A stretch of 64,000 nucleotides of DNA from UBA5239 sp040394635 (GTDB lineage: Bacteria; Verrucomicrobiota; Lentisphaeria; Victivallales; Victivallaceae): positions 12,660 through 76,659 of the forward strand of contig JBEBRW010000021.1 of NCBI GenBank assembly GCA_040394635.1. The letters run 5' to 3'. The translations under genes and the position numbers were made by a program. The notes under the pieces are model-generated. The model searched no databases. It worked only from the letters and a program-made list of their open reading frames with translations, and was not told where the DNA came from. Position 1 is the stretch's first letter. Every line of letters starts with the position of its first letter. Below are positions 7,402 to 15,598 of the stretch, in pieces.

Positions 7402-9977
7402 TTTTTACCTCCGGCAAGTTTTTGTATTTGAGAATTGAACTGCAATAATTGATTCAACGGCACGCTGGTATTCAGGTCCAGCTTAATGCCCTGAAAAGTC
7501 GCCTGCGCGCCCTCCACCCGGACCAGTCCGCCGCTTTTCGCGTCATAGGTGAACGGCAGTTTATCGACCGGGCGGCCATTGAACTGCGAGGCCAGGATCA
7601 GCTTGTCCCCCTCGCTCCTCAGGTCGACCTTGAACCAGTCGTAATTGAAATTCTTCAGCGCCTCGGACGCCAGGTCCAGCTGGTTGTACTGAGCACTCCC
7701 CTGCGGTATGGAGTCCAGCATATTGTCCAGATTCTTGAACTTGATATTCTTGGTTTCGCCGGGGGCCGAATAGAGGAACCCGGGGCGAAGCTGGATGCCG
7801 GCGCTCCCCACCGTCATCGGCAAGCGCCCGTAAATCGTGCCGTCGCCCTCGGCCGTGGCCAGCCCGGTCTGACCGATGACCCGGGAAATATTCAAACCGT
7901 CGAAATAGATCGTGGCATTGACATTGCGGTCACCCGGCGCAAGGCGCAGCGAATAGGTGAAGACACTGCCGCCGCACCAGTCGACGCTGAAACTCTCCAG
8001 CAGAAACACCATGTTCCGCTCCAGCGAAAACCCGGTCTCGATATTTTCGAATACAAAGTTTTTGAACTTCAATTCCTTGCAGACCAGCCGCTGCAGCGCC
8101 TCGGTTTTCAGCGTCGGCAAATCCGGAAATCCAATCTTGAAATCCAGCCCGGACGCCGCCAATTTCATCTCGTCATTGACCAGCCGTCCGTCCGTCAGAT
8201 AAGCCGTACAGTCCCCTGTCTGCTTCTTCGCCGTCCAATGGTAATTCGCATTAATCCCCAGGTCGCCGCCGAGTTTCATGTTCTTCAGGGCCGGGGCCAG
8301 ACTATCCAGCGCCATCAACGCGGTTTTGTCTTTAGCGGCCACGTCCAGCCGGACATCCACGGCCAGCTCGGGGCTCAGGGAAACCGTGCAGACATTCCGG
8401 CAGTCGAGCGGCAGCATGCTCTGCAAAATCTGACCGTCCAATACCAACTGATCTTCCGTACGTTTGACCTCATATTTTACCTGATCAATCTTATAATTTT
8501 TGAACTCCGCTCCGGTCAGATCGATGCTGCCCGTCTCCGCGGCCTCCAGCGGCAAAACGATATTCAGCGCTCCGGTATGCGCCTCGAACTCCGGCACGCC
8601 AATGCCTCCGGTATGCAGCTTGACGCTGCCGATAAGTTTGCCGTCCTTCAGCCCGATATTGCCATTCAGCAGCGGGGCCGCGACCTCGATCGCTTTCCCC
8701 GCCGTTTTCAAGTTCAAATCCGGCGTCACCGCCACCTGGTTCCGGGAGCGGATCACTCCTTTATCGATGGTACCGCTGCTGCTCACCGCGATTTTTTCGA
8801 ATGTCATATTCACCAGGTTTTCCCAGCCGGACTCGGTCAGCGCCAACTGGTAATTCCACGCGCCAACTTGCTCCTTCAGGTTCCATTTGAAGTCGAAATC
8901 ATGATTCAGCGGCAAGTCGCGGGTAATCCACAACTGCTTTTTCAAACTACTGCCGATCTTGCCGTTGAGGATCAATTCATCCCCGTTCCGGACAATCTGG
9001 CCGCCGCTTTCGGTGAGTTCAAACATCAGCGGCCGCGCCAGCCGGATTCCGTTCATGCTCCAGTCAAAATGATCCTTGTCCGCCTGAACCAGCGAAACGA
9101 CAAAAAATTTACCCTCGGGAACGCTGACCGCAAATTGAGGCGAACCGACGCTCAGGCGGTCGAATGACAATTCGGCTTTCAGATCGCGCAATTCCTTGCT
9201 GTCGTAAATCTGCCCGGTCACCTTCCCCTGAAGCGAAGCGTTGCCGAAAAGTCTTTTCTGCTTCATTTCCGGCATGAAATTCGTGTAATTCGCCAGCCGC
9301 AGCGATGATTTAAGGTTGAGCTCAAACTGGCCGCTGCCACGATTGAAGGTACCGTTCATATTGAACTTATCCCCGGAAAACTGGACCGAACCACGGGCCC
9401 GCCACGGCTTATCCAGCTCATCCGGCATGTTCAAACTCAGCGACACCGGAATCGTATACAGCGCCTCATTGTACCTGACCCTGAATTCGCAATCCTTCAA
9501 AATCACCCGCTGCAGATACACCAGACCTTCCTTTTTCCCGCTTTGTTCCGGCTTGGCAGTACTTTTCTCTTTATTATTATTGACGAGATCCGGGTAAATC
9601 CCCGGAATCGACCACTCGCCATTTTCCTGCACGGCATTGACCCGCAGCCCCGTAATCAGCAAGCTTTTGATCTTGATCTGCTTCTGAAACGGATAGAACG
9701 GCAGCGAATAGTTGACCCGGATCGAGTCAACTGAGATCGAACGTTTCCCCTCGATTCGGATTTTGGCATTGCGCAATTCCGCCTGAGTCAGCCCCAGCGA
9801 AGTGACATTGGCCTCGAGCCCGGCGATACCGGCGGACTCCGCCAGCGCCGGCAGCAGTTTACCGCTCAGCCACACCGGCAGACTCTGCAGCAGCAGAACC
9901 ACCGCCACCGTTACTACCACAATGGCAATCCGGGTCAGACAGCCGCGGTTTATCCGTTTTTTCTTTTCTTCACTCAT
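7398..9977 (-). CDS. ydbH: YdbH-family AsmA-like intermembrane lipid transport protein
   Basis: This protein has 859 residues. One transmembrane helix at about residues 14-33 follows a basic start (KKKRINRG), leaving a very long periplasmic part made of repeating beta strands, as expected for the bridge-like AsmA/TamB/YdbH proteins. The C-terminal third has the YdbH-family domain with YGRLPMTVG, IQLRPGFLYSAP and the final segment FQGIKLDLNTSVPLNQLL. In E. coli, TamB, YdbH and YhdP together carry phospholipids to the outer membrane. The gene overlaps the gltS end by 8 bases upstream and ynbE by 4 bases downstream. The identity is strongly supported by the ynbE and ydbL neighbours; which lipid it moves here is unknown. 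Confidence 0.88.
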   Translation of the reverse strand: MSEEKKKRINRGCLTRIAIVVVTVAVVLLLQSLPVWLSGKLLPALAESAGIAGLEANVTSLGLTQAELRNAKIRIEGKRSISVDSIRVNYSLPFYPFQKQIKIKSLLITGLRVNAVQENGEWSIPGIYPDLVNNNKEKSTAKPEQSGKKEGLVYLQRVILKDCEFRVRYNEALYTIPVSLSLNMPDELDKPWRARGSVQFSGDKFNMNGTFNRGSGQFELNLKSSLRLANYTNFMPEMKQKRLFGNASLQGKVTGQIYDSKELRDLKAELSFDRLSVGSPQFAVSVPEGKFFVVSLVQADKDHFDWSMNGIRLARPLMFELTESGGQIVRNGDELILNGKIGSSLKKQLWITRDLPLNHDFDFKWNLKEQVGAWNYQLALTESGWENLVNMTFEKIAVSSSGTIDKGVIRSRNQVAVTPDLNLKTAGKAIEVAAPLLNGNIGLKDGKLIGSVKLHTGGIGVPEFEAHTGALNIVLPLEAAETGSIDLTGAEFKNYKIDQVKYEVKRTEDQLVLDGQILQSMLPLDCRNVCTVSLSPELAVDVRLDVAAKDKTALMALDSLAPALKNMKLGGDLGINANYHWTAKKQTGDCTAYLTDGRLVNDEMKLAASGLDFKIGFPDLPTLKTEALQRLVCKELKFKNFVFENIETGFSLERNMVFLLESFSVDWCGGSVFTYSLRLAPGDRNVNATIYFDGLNISRVIGQTGLATAEGDGTIYGRLPMTVGSAGIQLRPGFLYSAPGETKNIKFKNLDNMLDSIPQGSAQYNQLDLASEALKNFNYDWFKVDLRSEGDKLILASQFNGRPVDKLPFTYDAKSGGLVRVEGAQATFQGIKLDLNTSVPLNQLLQFNSQIQKLAGGKK

Positions 9978-11337
9978 TTTTCACCGGTTTTATGTAAAAA
10001 AATATTCGCCAGATCGCAAACCAGAATATCAGAAATGCCAGGCAGATGAAAAACACCGGCCAGCCCCCCTTTTGAATCACCAGCGGCACCGCCAGCGAGG
10101 TCCAGATGCCCCCGCCCATGAACGGCTCGTGAAACAATTGCTTATAACCGAAAGCCGAGGCCGCACAGGTTTTATTGTCCGGGTCGACCGTACGCAACAG
10201 CAACAGCCCGGTCGCCGTCACCCCCATCGACTGCCCGAACTCGGCGATCGACCGCTCAAACCACGCTTCCCTGAAAATCCGTTTCCCCAGAAACAGCACC
10301 GTAAACACATTCCAGGCAATGCCGAAAAGAATCAGGATCAAGAGCGGCAACCAGTAATTCAACACAAATTTGATCTGGATCGTCGCCACCGCCGATACTA
10401 CCAGAAAATCCAGCGACGCCCCGGACAAACGCTGCATCTGTCCCGCGTCCACGAGTGCACGCGTTCTGGTTTTGTTCAGCATGAACTGCAAAATCAGCCC
10501 GCCGATCATACAGAGCGGAAACAGCGGGAAACTGGTCAGGATATGCGTATTCTGAATGGATTCCGGAACCACTCCATTCAGCAGAACCAGCCCCATTTTC
10601 ATCTCATACCCGATCAACACCGCAATCCCGATGATTGCGATATGCAGTGCCAGCGAATCCACCGAATCGGAATGCACGGTCTGCTTGCCGGCCGGCGGCT
10701 GCCGCCGGAGCCGATAGATTCCGCGCTGTTCGAGTTTGCTCATATCGTTGAACGTACGGATGTTATCGATCTCGCCGCGCCGCGCGGCCACATTGATCAG
10801 GATCATCCCGATGATAATCCCGAAAACCATCCCGCTCGTCGCCATGGTGTAGCCCAGGTCAACCCCCTCCGGCCAGCCCAGATCTTTAAACATCTTGGTC
10901 AATCCGCCGACCGTACCGTGCCCACCCTCGAACCCGATTTCGATCAAGTTTCCGAACACACTCGGCACCCCGAACACCGGCCCCAGGAAAAGCAGCACCA
11001 CAATCAGCCCGACCACATATTGTCCCCAGGCCGTAATCTGCCCGAAACAGACTTGCGGCATGGTGATTTTCCACATTCCGGCCTTGCCGGAGTGCTTCAC
11101 GCCGAGGAACAGCGAAGCAAATACGATATTGATCAGAAAGCTGGGCAGATTGTTCCACGCCGCGAACCATTCCGGGGAAATCCAGTTGCCGCAGACATTA
11201 ATAATCACCAGCCCCAGCGCCCCGCCGATCACCGAGGCCGGCAGGTACAACCGTTGAAACAGCGGTACATAGGTGCGGATCAGCTTCCCCATCAGGAGCA
11301 GTACGCACAATCCGCAAAATGACATTACCGCAATCAT
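9970..11337 (-). CDS. gltS: Sodium/glutamate symporter, GltS family
   Basis: This is a 455-residue integral membrane protein with about ten to twelve hydrophobic helices. The GltS-family hallmark GGHGTVGGL occurs near residue 140 and its inverted-repeat counterpart region GQSMGVTATGLLLLR near residue 355. It is expected to import glutamate with Na+. The ATG at 11337 overlaps the nfo stop codon by one base (TAATG), which fixes the start and predicts coupling. A short cytoplasmic loop with RRQPPAGKQTVHSD splits the two halves. The last 8 bases overlap ydbH. GltS paralogues of uncharacterised substrate exist, so glutamate is likely but not certain. Confidence 0.88.
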   Translation of the reverse strand: MIAVMSFCGLCVLLLMGKLIRTYVPLFQRLYLPASVIGGALGLVIINVCGNWISPEWFAAWNNLPSFLINIVFASLFLGVKHSGKAGMWKITMPQVCFGQITAWGQYVVGLIVVLLFLGPVFGVPSVFGNLIEIGFEGGHGTVGGLTKMFKDLGWPEGVDLGYTMATSGMVFGIIIGMILINVAARRGEIDNIRTFNDMSKLEQRGIYRLRRQPPAGKQTVHSDSVDSLALHIAIIGIAVLIGYEMKMGLVLLNGVVPESIQNTHILTSFPLFPLCMIGGLILQFMLNKTRTRALVDAGQMQRLSGASLDFLVVSAVATIQIKFVLNYWLPLLILILFGIAWNVFTVLFLGKRIFREAWFERSIAEFGQSMGVTATGLLLLRTVDPDNKTCAASAFGYKQLFHEPFMGGGIWTSLAVPLVIQKGGWPVFFICLAFLIFWFAIWRIFFYIKPVKNE

Positions 11338-12179
11338 TATTTCTCCAGACTCCTGAGCCATTTGATTTCTTCCGGCCACAGCTCAGGCTCAATCGTCTCC
11401 AGAATCAACGGGATACCGTCGAAACGTTTGTCTTTCATAATATACCGGAACACCGCCTCGCCGAGATTGCCCTTGCCGAGCGAGTTATGGCGGTCCACGT
11501 GGCTGTCGAAATCGGACTTGGCATCGTTCAGGTGCATGCCCTTGAGCCACTTGAAACCGACGATCCGGTCGAATTCGGCGAAAGTCGCCTCGCATTCATC
11601 CTCAGTCCGCAGGTCATAACCGCCCGCAAAAGTATGGCAGGTATCCAGACACACCGCCACCCGCTTCTGGTCCTTGACCTGCTCGATGATCTTCGCCAGA
11701 TGCTCAAATTTAAATCCCACGTTCGAGCCCTGCCCCGCCGTGTTTTCGATGACGGTGATCACTTCCGGCACTTCCTGATGCGCGATATTCAACGACTCCG
11801 CGATCCGCGCCAGGCACTCGTCCTCGCTGATCTGGTTCAAATGCGCACCCGGATGGAAATTCAGATAAACCAACCCCAGTTGATGACAGCGTTTCACCTC
11901 GTCATTGAACGCCTTGCGGGATTTTTCGAGTCCCTCCTCAGTCGGCTGCCCGAGGTTGATCAGATAACTGTCATGCGGCAAAATCGACTCCGGTGGAAAA
12001 TTCAGTTTTTTGCAGTTTTCCTTGAATGCCGCGATATTCGCCTCGCCCAGCGGCGCCGCGTGCCACTGCTGCTGATTTTTCGTAAACAAAGCGAACGCAT
12101 TCGCCCCGATTTTATGCGCGTTCAACGGCGCATTCTCCACCCCGCCGCTGCTGCTGACATGTGCTCCGATGTACTTCAT
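11337..12179 (-). CDS. nfo: Endonuclease IV (AP endonuclease)
   Basis: This is a 280-residue DNA repair nuclease that cuts 5' of abasic sites. Zinc ligands sit in recognisable motifs: FHPGAHL, VIENTAGQG, CLDTCHTFAGG and HLNDAKSDFDSHVDRH, all typical of the TIM-barrel AP endonuclease 2 family. The start MKYIGAHVSSSGG at 12179 matches the family; the longer frame to 12209 runs into thiI. It overlaps the thiI end by 4 bases and the gltS start by one. With uracil-DNA glycosylase encoded just upstream on the same strand, two successive base-excision repair steps are close together here. Confidence 0.97.
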   Translation of the reverse strand: MKYIGAHVSSSGGVENAPLNAHKIGANAFALFTKNQQQWHAAPLGEANIAAFKENCKKLNFPPESILPHDSYLINLGQPTEEGLEKSRKAFNDEVKRCHQLGLVYLNFHPGAHLNQISEDECLARIAESLNIAHQEVPEVITVIENTAGQGSNVGFKFEHLAKIIEQVKDQKRVAVCLDTCHTFAGGYDLRTEDECEATFAEFDRIVGFKWLKGMHLNDAKSDFDSHVDRHNSLGKGNLGEAVFRYIMKDKRFDGIPLILETIEPELWPEEIKWLRSLEK

Positions 12180-13396
12180 TTGACTTCTCCTCCTATGTAA
12201 ACTTCGCAATTTTCCACGATTTCGTTGAGCATGGCGTCGTAGTCGCCGAGTTGTTCTTCTTCGAACAGCGCTTTGTCCAACGGTACCGAGGTGGCGGGCT
12301 GGTCCGGCGCGAACACCGTGCAGCTATCCGGCACCTGCCAGCTGGAAAGCTCAAACGTGCCGATCCGCCGCGCGATGTCGATGGCTTCGCTCTTGTCCAT
12401 GCCGATCAGCGGACGCAGCACCAGCGCGCTGACGGCGCTGTTGGTCGTGCCCAGGTTCACAATCGTCTGGCTGGCCACCTGCCCCACCGATTCGCCGGTG
12501 ACGAGCGCCTTCGCGCCGCAGCGATCCATCAGCTTCTCGGCAATCCGGAACATCATCCGCCGGTACAGCACGGTGCGGTAGCGCGCGTTGCAGTTGTCGC
12601 GGATCGCCTTCTGGATTTCCGCCAGGTTGCAGAGAAAAAGCTTGCCCGGGCGCTGCCATTGATTCAGCGAATCGGCCATCTTCCGGACCTTTTCGCAAGT
12701 CTCGGGCGGAGTGTAGGGATCGCTGTGAAACGTCACATAATGCACCCGGCAGCCGCGTTTCATCAGCATATTGCAGGCCACCGGCGAGTCGATACCGCCG
12801 GAGAGCAGCGCCAGCACCGGCGGATTGCTCCCCACCGGCAGCCCGCCCGGCCCCTTGGCCTGTTCGAAATAAACAAACGAAAATTCGTCGCGCACCTCAC
12901 AGAAAACCGTGATTTCTGGCTCGGTCAGGTTCACGTACAACCCGTCGTTGCGATTGAAATTGCCGTCGATGATCTCGGCGATATCGATTTCGATGTCCTT
13001 GGAGGTCATCGGGAAATGCTTGTCGCTGCGGCGGGCGCGCACGGCGAACGCCACCTTGTCGTGTTTCGCAAACGCCGCCTCAAAAAATCCGCCCGCGTAG
13101 CGCTTGACCGTGTCGCGCAGGAATTCGATGTTGCTCGGTCCCATGATCACCGGCGAAAACGACTCGATCCCGAACGCATAACCGAGCTGTTTTTTGATGG
13201 CAGAGAGCTCGTCGCCAGTGAAAACCTGTTTGTCCTTGCGCGAGACCCAGATACGGCCGCGGACCTTGGCGATTTTCAGGTCCGCCACGCCGCGCAGCAG
13301 ATAGCGCAGGTTTTCGACCAACTGGTTTTCGAACATGTTGCGGTTGTTGCCTTTGGTGGCAATTTCATGATAACGGCAGATTACGGCATTGTACAT
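12176..13396 (-). CDS. thiI: tRNA 4-thiouridine synthetase ThiI (no rhodanese domain)
   Basis: This 406-residue protein adenylates and thiolates U8 of tRNA and can feed sulfur to thiazole synthesis. An N-terminal ferredoxin-like/THUMP region (residues 1-165) is followed by a PP-loop ATPase domain with SGGIDSP near residue 200 and VTGESVGQVASQT. The active-site cysteine region DSCTVFAPDQP near residue 350 is present. The rhodanese domain that carries the second cysteine in the E. coli protein is absent, as in many bacteria that use a separate sulfur donor. It starts 2 bases after the pdxB stop and overlaps nfo by 4 bases. Confidence 0.95.
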   Translation of the reverse strand: MYNAVICRYHEIATKGNNRNMFENQLVENLRYLLRGVADLKIAKVRGRIWVSRKDKQVFTGDELSAIKKQLGYAFGIESFSPVIMGPSNIEFLRDTVKRYAGGFFEAAFAKHDKVAFAVRARRSDKHFPMTSKDIEIDIAEIIDGNFNRNDGLYVNLTEPEITVFCEVRDEFSFVYFEQAKGPGGLPVGSNPPVLALLSGGIDSPVACNMLMKRGCRVHYVTFHSDPYTPPETCEKVRKMADSLNQWQRPGKLFLCNLAEIQKAIRDNCNARYRTVLYRRMMFRIAEKLMDRCGAKALVTGESVGQVASQTIVNLGTTNSAVSALVLRPLIGMDKSEAIDIARRIGTFELSSWQVPDSCTVFAPDQPATSVPLDKALFEEEQLGDYDAMLNEIVENCEVYIGGEVK

Positions 13397-13398
13397 AA

Positions 13399-14520
13399 TT
13401 ATTTCCTGTATTGGAATCCGAGACCGAGCACGGCATCGCGCAGCTTGTCGCCGAGCGGACCGTGCACCACGTAAACCGGGAACTCGCGGCGCAGCGGGTA
13501 ATCCCCGCGCTGCTTCTCAAACGTTTCCACGGACTTCCGCAGCCCGTCACTGTCCCGGGTGATATCATAAGACACATTGACTATTTTCAGTAAATCCTGT
13601 TCAAAATCGCCGGTATCCGCTGCCTTGATATTCGGCTCGGGCGGCATCGGCACGTTGTTCGGATACCAGTCGCTCAACGGCAGATCGAAGAATTTCGCCA
13701 CCGCGTTCACGCTCATCGCCGTGCCGTTGGCCTTGCCGTCGGTCGAGTACCCTGCGATATGCGGCGTTCCATAGTCGACCAGCGCCAGCAATTCGAGGTC
13801 AATATCCGGTTCCTCTTCCCATACGTCGAGCACCGAACCGGCCAACTTGCCGGATTTCAACACCGCTTTCAAAGCACTGCCGTCGCAAACCTCGCCGCGC
13901 GAGGAGTTAATATAAAACGCACCGGGTTTCATCCGGTCAAAAAACATCTTATCTGCCATGTGAAACGTTGGATATTTCCCGCCCTTCTCCAGCGGCACGT
14001 GAGTGGTCACCACATCGGCCTGCGCCAGAATCTCGTCGAGCTCCACGAACCCGGCCTTGCCTTCGCATTCGGCGCGCGGCGGGTCGTTCAGCAATACCTT
14101 CATGCCGAGCGCCTTGCCGACTTTGGCGACCTTGCTGCCGACATTACCCACGCCGATCACGCCGAGCGTTTTGTCCTCCAGCTTGAAACCGTGCTTCACC
14201 GCCAGATTCAGCAGTACCGAGGTGATATATTGCGCCACCGAGCTCGAATTGCAGCCGGGCGCATTGGTCCAGCAGATGTTGTGCGAATCCAGATAATCCG
14301 TGTCGAAGTGGTCATAACCGATGGTAGCCGTGGCAACAAATTTAACGGTCGAGCCCGTCAGCAGAGCGGCATTGCACTTGGTCCGGGTGCGGGTAATCAG
14401 CGCGTCGGCGTCGGCCACACTGTTGGCATTGATGACGGCGCCGGGCTGGTAGAGCACCTCGGCCATGGGTTCGAACACGCCTTTGCTGAAGGGTATTTTA
14501 TCGTCGATGACAATTTTCAT
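13399..14520 (-). CDS. pdxB: 4-phosphoerythronate dehydrogenase
   Basis: This protein oxidises 4-phosphoerythronate in DXP-independent vitamin B6 synthesis. It has 373 residues with the D-2-hydroxyacid dehydrogenase fold: ATIGYDHFDTDYL, NAPGCNSSSVAQY, the NAD-binding GVGNVGSKVAK, NSSRGEVCD, and the C-terminal PdxB dimerisation region (about residues 285-373). An ATG at 14520 has GGATGG 7 bases upstream; a GTG at 14526 that overlaps the preceding stop is the alternative. It is followed closely by thiI, so cofactor-related genes are grouped, but the rest of the operon is unrelated in pathway. Confidence 0.95.
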   Translation of the reverse strand: MKIVIDDKIPFSKGVFEPMAEVLYQPGAVINANSVADADALITRTRTKCNAALLTGSTVKFVATATIGYDHFDTDYLDSHNICWTNAPGCNSSSVAQYITSVLLNLAVKHGFKLEDKTLGVIGVGNVGSKVAKVGKALGMKVLLNDPPRAECEGKAGFVELDEILAQADVVTTHVPLEKGGKYPTFHMADKMFFDRMKPGAFYINSSRGEVCDGSALKAVLKSGKLAGSVLDVWEEEPDIDLELLALVDYGTPHIAGYSTDGKANGTAMSVNAVAKFFDLPLSDWYPNNVPMPPEPNIKAADTGDFEQDLLKIVNVSYDITRDSDGLRKSVETFEKQRGDYPLRREFPVYVVHGPLGDKLRDAVLGLGFQYRK

Positions 14521-14522
14521 GC

Positions 14523-14801
14523 TCACACCATCCGTTTCAGGGCATCTTTGCCGGACATGCCGGGGGTGATGCCGAGTTCTGCGGCCTTCGGGCTCACGCC
14601 CAGCACTTCCGCCTCCAACATTGCGTCGATATTTTTCGCGGAGACCACCGCCACCGCGTCGCCAAGCCGTTCCGCGACCTCGAGGTTGAAATACCGGCAG
14701 CCCAGAAATCCCTTGCCGCCCTTGATAATCAATACGGCACTATTAGTGGTCGGAATCGTGTATGTGTCAAAACTCAAACCGTCAAAAGAAATCTTTTCCA
14801 T
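14523..14801 (-). CDS. DUF1805 (YunC-like) small protein
   Basis: This is a 92-residue protein of the DUF1805/YunC type, a small compact alpha/beta family of unknown function. The family-like central strand LIIKGGKGFLGCRYFN and the following helix VAERLGDAVAVVS are clear; the C-terminal 25 residues are helical. It is the first gene after a good promoter (14832-14860) and heads the run to gltS and probably beyond. Its end overlaps the alternative GTG start of pdxB by 4 bases. AGGAG in the sequence just upstream of the ATG serves as ribosome-binding site. Confidence 0.8.
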   Translation of the reverse strand: MEKISFDGLSFDTYTIPTTNSAVLIIKGGKGFLGCRYFNLEVAERLGDAVAVVSAKNIDAMLEAEVLGVSPKAAELGITPGMSGKDALKRMV

Positions 14802-14831
14802 GAGAGGCTCCTCCGTTATATTTATAGAGGT

Positions 14832-14860
14832 AATATAGAGCCATCAGGGAAAAATATCAA
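14832..14860 (-). promoter_or_regulatory. Sigma70-type promoter for the DUF1805-pdxB-thiI-nfo-gltS run
   Basis: On the minus strand TTGATA (14860-14855) is followed after exactly 17 bases by TATATT (14837-14832), five of six matches in each box. The predicted start lies about 25 bases before the DUF1805 ATG. The region between ung and DUF1805 is the only gap above 40 bases in this run, which fits an operon promoter. Confidence 0.65.
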
Positions 14861-14880
14861 TTATTTTACCGGAGATATGG

Positions 14881-15594
14881 TCAGAAATCGAATGTTCCCT
14901 GTCCCATGACGTCTGCGGCTTCGGTGGTCCAGTAAATCGGCTCCTCGCCGCGGCGCGCCAGTTCCTGATTGATCTTGGAAAACGGCCTGCTGCCGAAAAA
15001 TCCGGTGTAGGCGGAGAGCGGCGACGGATGCGCCGACTGCAGCACCATGTGCCGCGACTGGTCGATCAGCGCCAGTTTCTTCTGCGCCGGTTTACCCCAG
15101 AGCACGAAAATCACCGGTTTCTCGCGGCGGTTCACGGCCTTGATCACCCCGTCGGTAAACTCTTCCCAGCCCATTTTCTGGTGGGAAGCGGCCTCGTGGG
15201 CACGCACCGTAAGTACGGTGTTCAGCAGCAACACGCCCTGTTCCGCCCAGTTTTCCAGGCAGCCGCTTTCCGGCGGCACACAGCCGAGGTCTTCCTGCAG
15301 CTCCTTGAAAATGTTCTTCAGTGACGGCGGATACTTGACGCCGGGGCGGACCGAAAACGCCAGCCCGTGCGCCTGTCCATCGTCATGATACGGGTCCTGC
15401 CCCAGGATCACCACCTTCAGGTCCGCGTACGGGGTCAGCCGCAACGCGCTGAAAATGTGCTTCTGCATCGGAAAAATGGTCTGTTCCTCGTATTCCTCGG
15501 AGAGTTTTTCCTCGAGCGCGGCAAAGGACGGAGCGCTGGTCGCTTCTTCAAGCTCCCGGCGCCAATCCCCCGGTATCATTTGTTTCAAATTCAT
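14881..15594 (-). CDS. ung: Uracil-DNA glycosylase, family 1
   Basis: This is a 237-residue enzyme that excises uracil from DNA. The water-activating motif GQDPYHDDGQAHG (about residues 66-78), LLNTVLTV and the DNA-intercalation motif HPSPLSA near residue 190 are all intact. Length is normal for family 1 Ung. It starts only 4 bases after the acn stop and has no promoter of its own in that gap, so it is probably transcribed with aconitase. The pairing has no evident metabolic logic. Confidence 0.97.
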   Translation of the reverse strand: MNLKQMIPGDWRRELEEATSAPSFAALEEKLSEEYEEQTIFPMQKHIFSALRLTPYADLKVVILGQDPYHDDGQAHGLAFSVRPGVKYPPSLKNIFKELQEDLGCVPPESGCLENWAEQGVLLLNTVLTVRAHEAASHQKMGWEEFTDGVIKAVNRREKPVIFVLWGKPAQKKLALIDQSRHMVLQSAHPSPLSAYTGFFGSRPFSKINQELARRGEEPIYWTTEAADVMGQGTFDF

Positions 15595-15598
15595 AATA

